A stretch of 16,443 bases of DNA, taken from assembly GCA_937907585.1 (NCBI GenBank), contig CALCVH010000074.1, positions 1-16,443 of the forward strand. The letters are read 5' to 3'. The DNA is from an uncultured Bacillota bacterium. Lineage in GTDB: Bacteria; Bacillota_I; Bacilli_A; Izemoplasmatales; UBA1188. The stretch's first letter is position 1. Each line of letters begins with the position of its first letter. Of the stretch, positions 8,001 to 16,310 are shown piece after piece. The notes under the pieces are model-generated. The model did not search any database. It saw only the letters and a program-made list of their open reading frames with translations, and was not told the DNA's origin. The position numbers and the translations under genes are program-made.

Positions 8001-8452
8001 ATATAAGAGTATTAATGTCTAGGCACATTGATAATGACTATATTTCTGATGAATATGTTTTAATCGAAATACATACAAAGATATCTAAGATAAAATCTAA
8101 AGAAGAATTAGATAACCTAGTAAAAGAATTAGAAGATAGATTTGGTCCTGTTAGAGAAAACCTACTAGAATATATCTATTCTAAATTAACTGAGAATTTA
8201 ATTAACTCAATGGACTTTGAAAGAGTGGATATTGGAGAATATCAAATACTATTTGTATTAAGCCCAGAAAAGTCAAAAACTGTAGATCCTCAGTCTCTAT
8301 TTAAATACGCTATAGATATATCACCTAATTTTAATTTCTTCTATAAAGTAAATAGAATACAGTTCCTTTATAGAGAAAATGAGACTAGATTAAAGATGCA
8401 TCAAAACATCTCAAAATACTTAGAATTAATAAAAAGAGACTTTCTTATTTAG
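5012..8452 (+). CDS. mfd: Transcription-repair coupling factor Mfd
   Basis: A 1146-residue ATP-driven DNA translocase that removes stalled RNA polymerase from lesions and recruits UvrA. It has the full Mfd layout: UvrB-like N-terminal region (about 1-330), RNA polymerase interaction domain (about 475-545, starting LKIGDYVVHYEYGIGKF), helicase lobe 1 with Walker A GDVGFGKTE (626-634), DEEQ box (727-730) and TATPIPRT (753-760), lobe 2 with TTTIIETGVDIP (865-876) and QIKGRVGRS (896-904), then the translocation and C-terminal TRCF domains to the end. Length matches the family (about 1150-1180). No strong ribosome site precedes the start, which overlaps pth by 14 bases, so coupling is likely. The gene is AT-richer than gyrB/gyrA. 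Its presence argues against a strongly reduced mycoplasma genome. Confidence 0.97.
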   Translation: MILYSDYLLKFPIIKEILDKTKSNSKVEISEVNKDSASLISLCLNNELDETIVVVTPNIFQAQKLYDNLSQALDNVYFYPKDDLVSVELLTESFDFKLQRVNALSAIFNNSYKSIIITPLSAVLTKVPYKDVYKSHILNIKKGDEIKPKNILDKLLEAGYERNYTIEKQGDISLRGSILDIFPINDQKAYRLDFFGDEVDTIKVLDIESQRSKGEIDSISVMPKTEILFSEQEKEVIRFFINDKLSENLSSKTREKFTKDLDYLNDFSENTILQKYLSIFITENYSFLDYIDNKIVLFYEYEDIVKQEAVINNQIYDYLSDFKDYFSSTMFLNKLDTYSFDHIVYLTKTKRFYELDDIRLNSKEITHYENRLDLFIAELKSAGSTKTTIINLNESSYDVLKTAFIENNVKFVEVFDKIVPGKINLVKDVPFVSFDIDSLNTRCLSEQNLFKSYPVKKGKYNLSIETKRLKSINELKIGDYVVHYEYGIGKFLEITTMTLGQHTSDFIHIKYDKDQSVYIPVENLHTLSKYAGSESYTPKLSSLNSKEWQKTRNNARKKAGELAERLLNLYSERERVEGFAYLKDDETQKQFENDFKYELTKDQAQTIIDVKNDMESTKPMDRLICGDVGFGKTEVALRAAFKAVLSGKQVAYLAPTTILARQHYYTFKERMDKYGVNVGLISRFVSNKEIKKNLIDLERGTLDIIIGTHRLLSKDVVFKNLGLFIIDEEQRFGVEAKEKIKEMKTNVDCLTLTATPIPRTLQMAITGIKNISLIETAPKGRYPIQTYVLERNDYVVKDAIERELSKGGQVFYLYNRVEDMDRVVEYVHSLVPEARLSIIHGKMDRDEIETTIDSFINQDSDILLTTTIIETGVDIPNANTLIVHDAERYGLAQLYQIKGRVGRSDKISYAYLMYEKNARLTEDAVKRLKAIKDFAELGSGFKIAVRDLTNRGAGEVLGKEQSGFMDKVGVDLYLKILDEEIKKKKGLETEKADDKEDIRVLMSRHIDNDYISDEYVLIEIHTKISKIKSKEELDNLVKELEDRFGPVRENLLEYIYSKLTENLINSMDFERVDIGEYQILFVLSPEKSKTVDPQSLFKYAIDISPNFNFFYKVNRIQFLYRENETRLKMHQNISKYLELIKRDFLI

Positions 8453-8499
8453 AAAAATGTTCATAGCTAACCATTTTAAATTGGCTGTGAGCATTTTTT
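8453..8499 (+). terminator. Intrinsic terminator of the rpmH-mfd operon
   Basis: Directly after the mfd stop, 8453-8469 pairs with 8482-8498 in a 17-pair stem (three G-U pairs, otherwise Watson-Crick) with a 12-base loop. The stem ends in TTTTTT (8494-8499). The A-run at the 5' side would also let it act in the reverse direction. This marks the end of the six-gene unit before the yaaA promoter. Confidence 0.9.
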
Positions 8500-8539
8500 C
8501 TATAAAACAAAGAATTTTCATAATTATAATAAAAAAGCT

Positions 8540-8559
8540 CTTAAAATTAAAATTTTAAG
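8540..8559. repeat. AT-rich inverted repeat upstream of the yaaA operon
   Basis: CTTAAAATT (8540-8548) and AATTTTAAG (8551-8559) are perfect complements separated by AA. The element ends six bases before the candidate -35 of yaaA. It could be an operator or an upstream AT-rich element; AT-only palindromes also arise by chance here, so the functional call is weak. Confidence 0.3.
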
Positions 8560-8565
8560 GAATTA

Positions 8566-8598
8566 TTGATTGTTTTTTAACTATAAATATTATACAAT
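8566..8598 (+). promoter_or_regulatory. Candidate promoter of the yaaA-recF-gyrB-gyrA-serS operon
   Basis: Two overlapping readings exist. TTGATT (8566-8571) with TATTAT (8588-8593) has a 16-base spacer. TTGTTT (8570-8575) with TACAAT (8593-8598) has a 17-base spacer. Each has a good -10 and a fair -35. The region lies between the mfd terminator and yaaA and is the only place a promoter for this unit can sit without being inside a gene. The -10 falls in the inverted repeat 8581-8606. Confidence 0.6.
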
Positions 8599-8606
8599 AT
8601 TTATAG
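8581..8606. promoter_or_regulatory. 26-bp perfect inverted repeat over the yaaA promoter -10
   Basis: CTATAAATATT (8581-8591) and AATATTTATAG (8596-8606) are perfect 11-base complements around ATAC. The element covers either possible -10 hexamer and the likely start region. A bound repressor here would block RNA polymerase; alternatively it eases promoter melting, or forms a short 5' hairpin if transcription starts upstream of it. No regulator can be named. Confidence 0.45.
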
Positions 8607-8625
8607 GCTGTTTAGGGGAAAAATC

Positions 8626-8844
8626 ATGAAAGAAATCGTTATTAACACAGAGTATATTCAACTTCAAAATGCATTAAAAATACTTGATATCATTTATAGT
8701 GGTGGCGAATCAAAAGTCTATTTATCTATGAATGATGTTTATGTAAATGATGAAATAGAAAGAAGAAGAGGAAGAAAACTTTATGATGGCGATATTCTTA
8801 AAATAGAGGGAATATCCTATATCGTAAAGAATGAAAATAAATAG
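8626..8844 (+). CDS. yaaA: S4-domain RNA-binding protein YaaA (YaaA/YrbC-like, next to recF)
   Basis: This 72-residue protein is a single S4-like RNA-binding fold, with ALKILDIIYSGGESKVYLSM, the VYVNDEIERRRGRKLYDGD core and KIEGISYIV. It matches the small protein encoded between dnaN and recF in Bacillus, whose role is suspected to involve ribosome assembly but is not settled. It begins MKEIVINTEYI, very like the family. AGGGGAA (8614-8620) lies five bases before the ATG. It is the first gene of the second operon here because dnaN, its usual upstream neighbour, is missing. It overlaps recF by 14 bases. The symbol follows B. subtilis usage and is unrelated to E. coli yaaA. Confidence 0.93.
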   Translation: MKEIVINTEYIQLQNALKILDIIYSGGESKVYLSMNDVYVNDEIERRRGRKLYDGDILKIEGISYIVKNENK

Positions 8845-9928
8845 TTTAAGTTTAACTAATTTTAGAAACTATAAAAAAACAACGATCAACTTATCCCCAT
8901 CAATAAACATATTTATAGGAGACAACGCAGCCGGAAAAACAAATATACTTGAATCTATCTATGTTTTATCTCTAGCGAGGAGTTATAAAACAAAAGATAA
9001 AGATATTATCTTGTATGATTCTCAGTTCTATAAAATATCATCCAAAGTATCTTATTATGATAGAGAAGATGAATTTGTGGTTATCGCAACTAAAGATGGT
9101 AAAAGGGTAACTATAAATAATGTAGAAGAAAAGAAACTATCTGATTTTATAGGAAAACTAAATGTGGTGATGTTTTCACCAGAAGATATATTCATCTTTA
9201 AAAATGGTCCACAAGAAAAAAGAAAACTACTAGATTTATCTTTATTTCAGTTAGATAAAACATATGTAGACGAATTTAATAATTTTAGGAAACAGCTAAA
9301 ATTAAGAAATGATTATCTTAAGTATCTATATTCTAAACTTGATAGTGATGAACTAAATGATGATGAAATGTTAAATGTTATTACTAAAGAATTCTCCATA
9401 AGCAACGAAAGAATATACGACAAAAGAAAGAAATTCATTACTAAGCTTGAAGAAATAACCAATGATAAATATTTTGAATTAAGTGGAGAAAAAGCGAATA
9501 TAAAAATTGAATATCTAATCAATTTTGAAAATGATGTTGAATTCTATAAAAAAAGAACAAAACAAGATATTCAATATGGCGCTACTCAAAACGGATGTCA
9601 TAGAGATGATTTAAGGTTTTTAAAGAACGGACAAGATTTTGAGACGAGTTGTTCACAAGGAGAACAAAGAATGCTTGCGCTTTCTTTAAAACTTGCGATA
9701 GCGGAGATTTTAAAAAGGGTTAAAAGAGAATCTCCGGTGGTGCTTCTTGATGACGTATTTTCTGAATTAGATAAGAATCACCAAAATAGGCTATTGTTGA
9801 TGCTTGATAGAACCATGCAGATAATAATAACCACAACAGATTTACAAAAAATAGGCAGAAATGCACTGAATAATGCGAAGGTATTTACAATTAATCACGC
9901 AACAATAAGGGAGACACAGATTGTATGA
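8831..9928 (+). CDS. recF: RecF recombination mediator ATPase
   Basis: The 365-residue SMC-like ATPase binds gapped DNA and, with RecO and RecR, helps load RecA at stalled forks. Visible motifs are the start MKINSLSLTNFRNY, Walker A GDNAAGKT (30-37), a coiled-coil middle (about 150-215), HRDDLRF (257-263), ABC signature SQGEQ (275-279), Walker B VVLLDD (303-308) and D-loop SELD (311-314). Length is typical (360-370). The start lies inside yaaA (14-base overlap) without a clear ribosome site, so coupling is likely. The TGA stop overlaps the gyrB ATG as ATGA. Retention of recF again argues against a minimal mycoplasma genome. Confidence 0.97.
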   Translation: MKINSLSLTNFRNYKKTTINLSPSINIFIGDNAAGKTNILESIYVLSLARSYKTKDKDIILYDSQFYKISSKVSYYDREDEFVVIATKDGKRVTINNVEEKKLSDFIGKLNVVMFSPEDIFIFKNGPQEKRKLLDLSLFQLDKTYVDEFNNFRKQLKLRNDYLKYLYSKLDSDELNDDEMLNVITKEFSISNERIYDKRKKFITKLEEITNDKYFELSGEKANIKIEYLINFENDVEFYKKRTKQDIQYGATQNGCHRDDLRFLKNGQDFETSCSQGEQRMLALSLKLAIAEILKRVKRESPVVLLDDVFSELDKNHQNRLLLMLDRTMQIIITTTDLQKIGRNALNNAKVFTINHATIRETQIV

Positions 9929-11925
9929 GCGAAGAAAATCAAACAAAAACACGTGAAGAATTAATGTTTGAAGAAATTGACAAACAAGAAATTCATGTAG
10001 GAAGCGATGAAGATTTAGGAGAAGTAAAAAAGGATTATAATGCAGAAGATATTAAGATTCTACATGGCCTTGAAGCTGTTAAACTTCGTCCAGGTATGTA
10101 TATAGGAACTACAGGGCCTCAAGGACTGCATCATTTAGTATGGGAAATAGTCGATAATGCAGTAGATGAAGCATTAGCTGGAAGATGTAACCAAATCGAT
10201 GTTAAACTTCTAAATGACGACGCTGTTAGCGTTACAGATAATGGTAGTGGCATTCCAGTAGGTATTCACCCAGAAACTGGCCGTCCTGCGATAGAGAGTG
10301 TATTCACAACGCTCCACGCTGGTGGTAAATTTGAAGACGGCGCATACAAAGTGTCTGGCGGTCTTCATGGTGTTGGCGCATCAGTTGTTAATGCTCTTTC
10401 AAAATGGTTACATGTTTATGTAAGAAGAGAAGGAAACGTATATTATCAAGAATATGATCATGGTGATATCCATACTGATTTAAAGATTATTGATAAAACT
10501 GATGATCATGGTTCTACTGTAGTATTCTCACCAGACCCTGAAATATTCCAAGAAGGAACAAGATATAACTATGAAACTGTTAGAGCGAGATTACAACAAT
10601 TAGCGTTCTTAAATAAAGGGGTAATATTCACTATCACTGATGAAAGAACTGGCGAAGAAAAAGAAACAGTCACATATAAATATGATGGTGGTTTAAAAGA
10701 ATATGTTGAATTCTTGAATAATGGTCAAACTAAACTAAATCAAAAAGCGATGTATTTTGAAGGCGAACAAGCTCATATTCAAGTTGAAATCGCAATGCAA
10801 TACAACACCACATTCAACACTATGTTATATTGTTATACAAACAACATTTTCAACCCAGAAGGCGGAACTCACGAAGAAGCTTTCAAAACTACACTAACTA
10901 GATTATTAAATAAATACGCTAACGACCATGGATTATTTAAAAAGGATGAATCTTTAACTGGTGACGACTCAAGAGAAGGTTTAATTGCTATAGTATCAGT
11001 TAAACACCCTGATCCACAATTTGAAGGTCAAACCAAGACAAAATTAGGCTCTGAAGACGCAAGAAGAGTTGTGACTAATATTATGGGCCAACAACTACAA
11101 AGATTCTTAGATGAAAACCCTAATGATTCTAAAACTATAATAGATAAAGCATTAACTGCTGCGCACGCTAGAATCGCAGCTAAGAAAGCAAGAGAATTAG
11201 TTCAAAGAAAGAGCCCACTCGACAATTTAGGTCTCGCATCAAAACTATCTGATTGTAGAAGTAAAGACCCTACTAAATCAGAAGTATTTATCGTCGAGGG
11301 TGATTCAGCCGGAGGCAGCGCAAAACAAGGTAGAGACGCTGAATACCAAGCTATATTACCATTACGTGGTAAGGTATTAAATGTTGAAAAAGCTAGAATG
11401 GATAAGATTTTAGCTAACCGTGAACTAGTTTCTATGATTCAAGCTTTTGGTTCTGGAATGGACGCTGATTTCGATATTACTAAAGCGAGATATCATAAAG
11501 TCGTTATTATGACCGATGCGGATGTCGACGGAGCACATATTAGAACTCTTCTTCTAACATTCTTCTATCGTCATATGAGACCACTAATTGAAGCTGGATA
11601 TGTATATATCGCTCAACCACCACTTTATAGAATTCAATCTGGTAAAAATATTCAATATGCTTATTCTGATGAAGAAAGAGACACAATATTAAAAGGATTA
11701 AGTTCTAAACCACAAATACAGCGTTATAAAGGTTTAGGTGAAATGGACCATACTCAATTATGGGATACTACATTAAACCCTGATAACAGAGTATTATTAA
11801 GAGTTAACTTAGCTGATGCGATAGTTGCGGATCAAACATTCTCTACATTGATGGGTGAAGATGTTGAACCAAGACGTGATTTCATCAATGAAAACGCAGG
11901 ATACGTTAAGGATCTTGATTACTAG
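9925..11925 (+). CDS. gyrB: DNA gyrase subunit B
   Basis: The ATPase subunit of gyrase (666 aa) introduces negative supercoils with GyrA. Domains: GHKL ATPase (about 40-260) with E74 and N78 in [22 protein letters not shown] (103-111) and [11 protein letters not shown] (145-155); transducer with QTKTKLGS (369-376); Toprim with EGDSAGG (458-464) and DADVD (531-535); and the C-terminal RYKGLGEMD that contacts GyrA. The first 38 or so residues, rich in acidic residues, precede the conserved [14 protein letters not shown] and exceed the few residues seen in B. subtilis GyrB, so length is above the usual 635-645. The start is supported by AAGGGAG (9907-9913) and the four-base overlap with recF. 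The co-located gyrA with a GyrA box makes topoisomerase IV subunit ParE unlikely. Confidence 0.98.
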   Translation: MSEENQTKTREELMFEEIDKQEIHVGSDEDLGEVKKDYNAEDIKILHGLEAVKLRPGMYIGTTGPQGLHHLVWEIVDNAVDEALAGRCNQIDVKLLNDDAVSVTDNGSGIPVGIHPETGRPAIESVFTTLHAGGKFEDGAYKVSGGLHGVGASVVNALSKWLHVYVRREGNVYYQEYDHGDIHTDLKIIDKTDDHGSTVVFSPDPEIFQEGTRYNYETVRARLQQLAFLNKGVIFTITDERTGEEKETVTYKYDGGLKEYVEFLNNGQTKLNQKAMYFEGEQAHIQVEIAMQYNTTFNTMLYCYTNNIFNPEGGTHEEAFKTTLTRLLNKYANDHGLFKKDESLTGDDSREGLIAIVSVKHPDPQFEGQTKTKLGSEDARRVVTNIMGQQLQRFLDENPNDSKTIIDKALTAAHARIAAKKARELVQRKSPLDNLGLASKLSDCRSKDPTKSEVFIVEGDSAGGSAKQGRDAEYQAILPLRGKVLNVEKARMDKILANRELVSMIQAFGSGMDADFDITKARYHKVVIMTDADVDGAHIRTLLLTFFYRHMRPLIEAGYVYIAQPPLYRIQSGKNIQYAYSDEERDTILKGLSSKPQIQRYKGLGEMDHTQLWDTTLNPDNRVLLRVNLADAIVADQTFSTLMGEDVEPRRDFINENAGYVKDLDY

Positions 11926-11933
11926 GAGGAAAT

Positions 11934-14528
11934 ATGTCTACTGAAAATGTAATAAACGATGAAAATAGATGGACTAATATAAAAAATGTACAAGATGTAG
12001 ATTTAAATGAATCTATGCGTACATCGTTCTTGTCTTACGCGATGAGCGTTATCGTAGATAGAGCTCTTCCAGACGCAAGAGATGGATTAAAACCTGTTCA
12101 AAGAAGAATATTATTCGATATGAGCGAACTAGGAATGGGATACACTTCTCAATTTAAGAAGTGCGCAAGACTAGTTGGTGACGTTATGGGTAAGTATCAC
12201 CCACACGGTGACACTGCAATCTATGAAGCCGCAGCCAGAATGGCTCAACCATTCTCATATAGATATCCATTAGTTTATGGACATGGTAACTTCGGTTCAA
12301 TCGACGGTGATAAACCAGCCGCAATGCGTTATACAGAATGTAAGATGATGAAAATCACTGAAGAAATGCTTAAGGATATTGATAAGCGTACAGTACCATT
12401 CCAAGATAACTATGATTCAACTGAACAAGAACCAGTTTACTTACCAGCCGCATTCCCTAACCTTCTTTGTAATGGTGCAGTAGGAATCGCGGTAGGTATG
12501 GCTACAAATATTCCACCACACAACTTAAGAGAAGTTGTAGATGGATATCTAGCATATATGGATAATCCAGATATCACTACTGAAGAATTGATGCAGTATA
12601 TCAAAGGTCCAGACTTCCCAACTGGTGGCGTTGTGATGGGAATTCAGGGATTAAAAGATGCATATGAAACTGGTAGAGGAATGATCCAAATCAGATCTAA
12701 GTGCGAAATAGTTGAAATGGAAAACGGCAAAAAACAAATTATCGTTAACGAAATTCCATACGCTGTAAACAAGTCTCAACTAATTGAAAAGATAGCTGAA
12801 CTCGCAAAAGAAAAACCTCTAGCAGGCCAAGAAAAGAAGATAGACGGTATTGTAGATTTAAGAGACGAATCTTCTAAGGGCGATGTAAGAATCGTTATTG
12901 AAGTTAAAAAGGATGCGTCTGCGGAAATACTACTTAATAACTTATTTAAATATACTCCTCTTCAAACAAGCTTCTCTATCATAATGTTAGCTTTAGTTGA
13001 TAATCAGCCTGAATTATTATCACTTAAAAAAGCGTTAGAAGTATATTATAAACATCAATTAAATGTATTATTAAATAGAACTCAATATGATTTAGAAAAA
13101 TCAATCGCAAGAAAGAGTATATTAGAAGGTTATATTATAGCGTGTGATAATATCGATGAAGTTATCCATATCATCAGAAATTCATATGATGATACTGAAG
13201 AAAAATTAATCGAAAGATTTACATTAACTAATGAACAAGCTAAAGCAATCTTAGCTTTGCCACTTAGACGTTTAAGCGGACTTGAAGTAGATAAGATTAA
13301 AACTGAACTCAATGAAACAATCGCTAATATCGCTGAAGATGAAAAGATTCTTGCGGATCCAGCTGAACAACATCGTATCTTAAAAGAACAAATTAATGAT
13401 GTTAAGAATAGATATGGAGATGATAGAAAGACTGATATCGATTATTATTCTTCAGCTGAAATCGAAAATGAAGATTTAATCCCTAAACAAGACGTTATTG
13501 TTGCGATAACTGAAGGTGGATACGTTAAAAGAATGCTACCTGATGAATATAAAGCACAAAATAGAGGCGGTAAAGGCAAGACTGGAATGAAAGTTCATAG
13601 TGATGATATTGTTAGAAAAGCAATATTTACATCAACTCATGACTATCTACTATTCTTTACTGATTTAGGTAGAGTATTTAAATTAAAAGCGTATAGAATT
13701 CCAATGGGATCTAGAACTTCTAAAGGAACTCCTATCGTTAATATGTTAGCTCTTCCTGATAATGAACACCTAACTGCAGTAATGAATGTTTCTGATTTTG
13801 AAAACGGATATATTTTCTTCGTCAGTGAATATGGTGTTGTTAAGAGAACACATATCAGTGAATTTAAGAATATACGTACATCAGGAATTCGTGCTTTAAC
13901 TTTAAGAGAAGATGATATATTACATTATGTATTCCTAACAAACGGTGATCAGGATGTAATAATCGCAACTCAACAAGGTAAAGCAATCAGATTCAATGAA
14001 AATGATGTTAGAAGCATGGGAAGAAACGCTGCAGGCGTTAGAGGAATCGACCTATCTGAAGACGATAAAGTTATTGGCGCAACAATCGCTGAAAGCGAAG
14101 ACGAACAACTTCTTGTATTAACTGAATTTGGTTATGGTAAGAGAACGTTCGTAAGCGAATATAGACAACAATCTAGAGGTGGTAAGGGTGTTAAGACAAT
14201 CAATATCACTGAAAAGAACGGTAAATTAACTAGACTTGAAGTTGTTACAGGTGAAGAAGACTTATTTATCATTACTGATAAGGGAATGACAATTAGAACT
14301 CACGTTGACCAGATAAGCGTCTTATCTAGAGCGACTCAAGGCGTTAGAATTATGAACTTACTTGAAGGTCATAAAGTAGAAACAATGGTTCTTCTCCCAA
14401 GAGACGAAGATGAAGAAGAAACTATAGAAACAAACGAAACCATTTCTACTGAAACACAAACAGAACCATTAAAAGAAGAAAACGCTCCAGTAAAAGAAGC
14501 TGAAGATAAAAGCGACGAGCTATTTTAA
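11934..14528 (+). CDS. gyrA: DNA gyrase subunit A
   Basis: The cleavage and wrapping subunit of gyrase (864 aa). The N-terminal half has the winged-helix catalytic domain with active-site Y133 in AAMRYTE and the region around [10 protein letters not shown] (89-98); the tower and coiled-coil gate follow. The C-terminal half is the DNA-wrapping beta-pinwheel (about 515-820), with a GyrA box QNRGGKG (542-548) and a second RGGKG at 748-752, as in Bacillus GyrA. A roughly 40-residue acidic tail (about 824-863) follows and explains the length over the usual 820-840. At the position of E. coli Ser83 there is Thr94, and at Asp87 there is Glu98. AGGAGG (11924-11929) overlaps the gyrB stop and lies four bases before the ATG. 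Confidence 0.98.
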   Translation: MSTENVINDENRWTNIKNVQDVDLNESMRTSFLSYAMSVIVDRALPDARDGLKPVQRRILFDMSELGMGYTSQFKKCARLVGDVMGKYHPHGDTAIYEAAARMAQPFSYRYPLVYGHGNFGSIDGDKPAAMRYTECKMMKITEEMLKDIDKRTVPFQDNYDSTEQEPVYLPAAFPNLLCNGAVGIAVGMATNIPPHNLREVVDGYLAYMDNPDITTEELMQYIKGPDFPTGGVVMGIQGLKDAYETGRGMIQIRSKCEIVEMENGKKQIIVNEIPYAVNKSQLIEKIAELAKEKPLAGQEKKIDGIVDLRDESSKGDVRIVIEVKKDASAEILLNNLFKYTPLQTSFSIIMLALVDNQPELLSLKKALEVYYKHQLNVLLNRTQYDLEKSIARKSILEGYIIACDNIDEVIHIIRNSYDDTEEKLIERFTLTNEQAKAILALPLRRLSGLEVDKIKTELNETIANIAEDEKILADPAEQHRILKEQINDVKNRYGDDRKTDIDYYSSAEIENEDLIPKQDVIVAITEGGYVKRMLPDEYKAQNRGGKGKTGMKVHSDDIVRKAIFTSTHDYLLFFTDLGRVFKLKAYRIPMGSRTSKGTPIVNMLALPDNEHLTAVMNVSDFENGYIFFVSEYGVVKRTHISEFKNIRTSGIRALTLREDDILHYVFLTNGDQDVIIATQQGKAIRFNENDVRSMGRNAAGVRGIDLSEDDKVIGATIAESEDEQLLVLTEFGYGKRTFVSEYRQQSRGGKGVKTINITEKNGKLTRLEVVTGEEDLFIITDKGMTIRTHVDQISVLSRATQGVRIMNLLEGHKVETMVLLPRDEDEEETIETNETISTETQTEPLKEENAPVKEAEDKSDELF

Positions 14529-14543
14529 TTAAGAGGTATCAAA

Positions 14544-15818
14544 ATGTTAGACATTAAATATATTAGAGAACATAAAGACGAAGTCATTAGAAGACTTAAT
14601 ACTAGACCTGGAGATTATACAGATCAGGTTAATACACTTGTTGAATATGATGTTCAATATAGAAAAGATATTCAAGAAGTTGAAGCTTTAAAAGCTAAAT
14701 CAAATCAAACATCTAAATTAATAGGCGAATATAAAAGAACCGGTAAAGACACTAAAGAAATTTTTGATGCAATAGGAACTCTCAAAAGCGAAATTCAAGC
14801 CAAAGATCAAGAAATGGCTGAACTTCAAAAGAAAATTAAAGATATTTTAGATGTTTTACCTAATTTACCAAAAGAAACTGTACATGTTGGAAAAGATGAA
14901 AGCGAAAACACAGTTATAAGAACTGTTGGTGAACCAACTAAATTTAATTTCGTTCCAAAAGGACATTATGAATTAGGTACTAACTTAGATATTTTAGATT
15001 TTGATAGAGCTGCTAAGATCTCAGGCGCTAGATTCGTAATCTATAAAGGACTTGGAGCTAGACTTGAAAGATCATTAATCGCATTCATGATGGATTTACA
15101 TTCATCTAGAGGATATACAGAATGTATGCCTCCATATATGATTAACGCAGCGTCAATGTATGGAACAGGACAATTCCCAAAATTCAAAGATGATGCATTC
15201 GCAGTTAATGATGATAGAGGATTATATTTAAATCCTACTGCTGAAGTACCAACTATCAATATGTATCGTGATGAAATAATTGACGGTTCTAAATTACCAA
15301 TTAAGTATTGTTCATATACTACCGCATTCAGAAAAGAAGCTGGATCAGCTGGAAAAGATACTCACGGTATTATTCGTCAACATCAATTCAATAAAGTTGA
15401 ATTAATTAATATAGTTGATAGAGAATTAGGATACCAAGCTTTAGAAGAATTAACTAATGAAGCTGAAGAAGTATTAAAACAATTAAAACTTCCTTATCAT
15501 GTAGTTGAACTATGTACAGGCGATATGGGATTTGGCTCAGCTAAAACATACGATCTAGAAGTATGGATCCCATCAGAAAATAGATATAGAGAAATATCTT
15601 CTTGTTCAAACGATGAAGACTTCCAAGCAAGACGTGCAAACATCCGTGTAAGAAAATCAAAAGATCAGCCACTTGAATATCCACACATTTTAAATGGTTC
15701 AGGTCTTGCGGTAGGAAGAACGCTTGTTGCGATACTTGAAAACTACCAACAAGAAGACGGCTCTATAGTGGTTCCAGAAGTTTTAAGAAAGTACATGGGT
15801 ACAGACATCATTAAATAA
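14544..15818 (+). CDS. serS: Seryl-tRNA synthetase
   Basis: A class II synthetase (424 aa, typical) that charges tRNA-Ser, and tRNA-Sec where present, with serine. It starts [14 protein letters not shown]. Residues about 28-105 form the antiparallel coiled-coil arm that grips the long variable arm of tRNA-Ser. Motif 1 surrounds [16 protein letters not shown] (163-178). NPTAEVP (230-236) is in the serine-binding region. Motif 2 is [20 protein letters not shown] (262-281), and motif 3 is [18 protein letters not shown] (383-400) with the ATP-binding arginine R392. AAGAGGT (14531-14537) is six bases before the ATG. Only 15 bases separate it from gyrA and no promoter is visible there, so it is the last gene of the yaaA-gyrase unit. 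Confidence 0.98.
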   Translation: MLDIKYIREHKDEVIRRLNTRPGDYTDQVNTLVEYDVQYRKDIQEVEALKAKSNQTSKLIGEYKRTGKDTKEIFDAIGTLKSEIQAKDQEMAELQKKIKDILDVLPNLPKETVHVGKDESENTVIRTVGEPTKFNFVPKGHYELGTNLDILDFDRAAKISGARFVIYKGLGARLERSLIAFMMDLHSSRGYTECMPPYMINAASMYGTGQFPKFKDDAFAVNDDRGLYLNPTAEVPTINMYRDEIIDGSKLPIKYCSYTTAFRKEAGSAGKDTHGIIRQHQFNKVELINIVDRELGYQALEELTNEAEEVLKQLKLPYHVVELCTGDMGFGSAKTYDLEVWIPSENRYREISSCSNDEDFQARRANIRVRKSKDQPLEYPHILNGSGLAVGRTLVAILENYQQEDGSIVVPEVLRKYMGTDIIK

Positions 15819-15819
15819 A

Positions 15820-15847
15820 AGAAAACGGCTACAATTAGCCGTTTTCT
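15820..15847. terminator. Bidirectional intrinsic terminator shared by serS and the HIT gene
   Basis: AGAAAACGGCT (15820-15830) pairs perfectly with AGCCGTTTTCT (15837-15847) around ACAATT. The right arm contains TTTT and the left arm AAAA, so it can stop transcription from serS on the plus strand and from the convergent HIT gene on the minus strand. It overlaps two bases of the HIT stop codon and starts two bases after the serS stop. Confidence 0.88.
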
Positions 15848-16235
15848 ATTTATTTATACTCTTTAATATACTATCTAAATCAACGTTTTTACTATTATCT
15901 ACAAATCCTATATCAAATCCATCATTATCATATCTTGGAATCAAATGAATGTGGAAATGTTCAACAGATTGTAGTGGCTTTTGATTGTTTGAAATAATGT
16001 TTAATCCAATAGGGTTTAAAGACTGTTTTAATTTTCTTGAAACGAGTTTTACTACTCTCATAATATCATCATTTTCATCATCAAGTTCAAAGATGTTACT
16101 TGAGTGTTTTTTAGGAATAACTAGAGTGTGTCCAGTTGTTACTTGAGTTAAATCCAAAAAAGCTAAATATTTTTCATCTTCATATACTACCTTTGATGGG
16201 ATTTCATGATTTGCGATCTTACAAAAAATGCACAT
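15846..16235 (-). CDS. HIT-family (histidine triad) nucleotide hydrolase
   Basis: A 129-residue cytoplasmic protein of the HINT branch, which hydrolyses nucleoside phosphoramidates or related adenylates. It begins MCIFCKIANHEIPSKVVYED, with a CxxC pair (C2, C5) that in Bacillus-type HIT proteins helps bind a structural zinc. GHTLVIPKKH (35-44) follows, then the triad HFHIHLIPRY (H93, H95, H97). Length is slightly short of the usual 140-145. AAAGGAG (16248-16242) lies six bases before the ATG, a strong start. The gene is convergent with serS, sharing a terminator, and divergent from rsmA. The physiological substrate is unknown. Confidence 0.94.
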   Translation of the reverse strand: MCIFCKIANHEIPSKVVYEDEKYLAFLDLTQVTTGHTLVIPKKHSSNIFELDDENDDIMRVVKLVSRKLKQSLNPIGLNIISNNQKPLQSVEHFHIHLIPRYDNDGFDIGFVDNSKNVDLDSILKSINK

Positions 16236-16253
16236 ATTTTTCTCCTTTAAATT

Positions 16254-16277
16254 AATAGAAATTATTATATTTCTATT
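16254..16277. repeat. 9-bp inverted repeat between the HIT gene and rsmA
   Basis: AATAGAAAT (16254-16262) and ATTTCTATT (16269-16277) are perfect complements around TATTAT. The repeat sits where transcription of the HIT gene should begin, overlapping its -10. It could be an operator or a short leader hairpin; chance is possible in such AT-rich DNA. Confidence 0.35.
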
Positions 16278-16283
16278 TTACCA
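16275..16283 (-). promoter_or_regulatory. Candidate extended -10 promoter of the HIT gene
   Basis: On the minus strand TGGTAAAAT (16283-16275) is an extended -10 (TGn then TAAAAT, five of six to TATAAT), and no good -35 is seen. The start would be near 16268, giving a leader of about 30 bases with AAAGGAG. A second TATAAT on the same strand (16269-16264) is possible but has a poor -35. Confidence 0.45.
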
Positions 16284-16310
16284 CACAAAATTAAAGCGAT
16301 ATGATAAAAT
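16277..16310 (+). promoter_or_regulatory. Candidate promoter of rsmA
   Basis: TTTACC (16277-16282, four of six) and TATGAT (16300-16305, five of six) are separated by 17 bases. An overlapping extended -10, TGATAAAAT (16302-16310), is the alternative. Either places the transcript start at or only a few bases before the ATG at 16317, so the mRNA would be leaderless or nearly so. The element overlaps the divergent HIT promoter. Confidence 0.45.

Noticed and set aside
7003..8028. Minus-strand open frames inside mfd (106 and 97 codons), and similar ones in recF, gyrA and serS
   Set aside because: They lie wholly inside well-identified genes, have no ribosome sites, and read as low-complexity Ser/Ile/Phe strings typical of antisense shadows.
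8500..8625. Small RNA or riboswitch in the mfd-yaaA gap
   Set aside because: The gap holds two AT-only palindromes and a promoter but no GC-bearing stems, conserved aptamer-like pattern or second terminator.
9925..14528. The pair as topoisomerase IV (parE-parC) instead of gyrase
   Set aside because: The GyrA-type box QNRGGKG, the second RGGKG repeat, the full beta-pinwheel and the position after recF all indicate gyrase.
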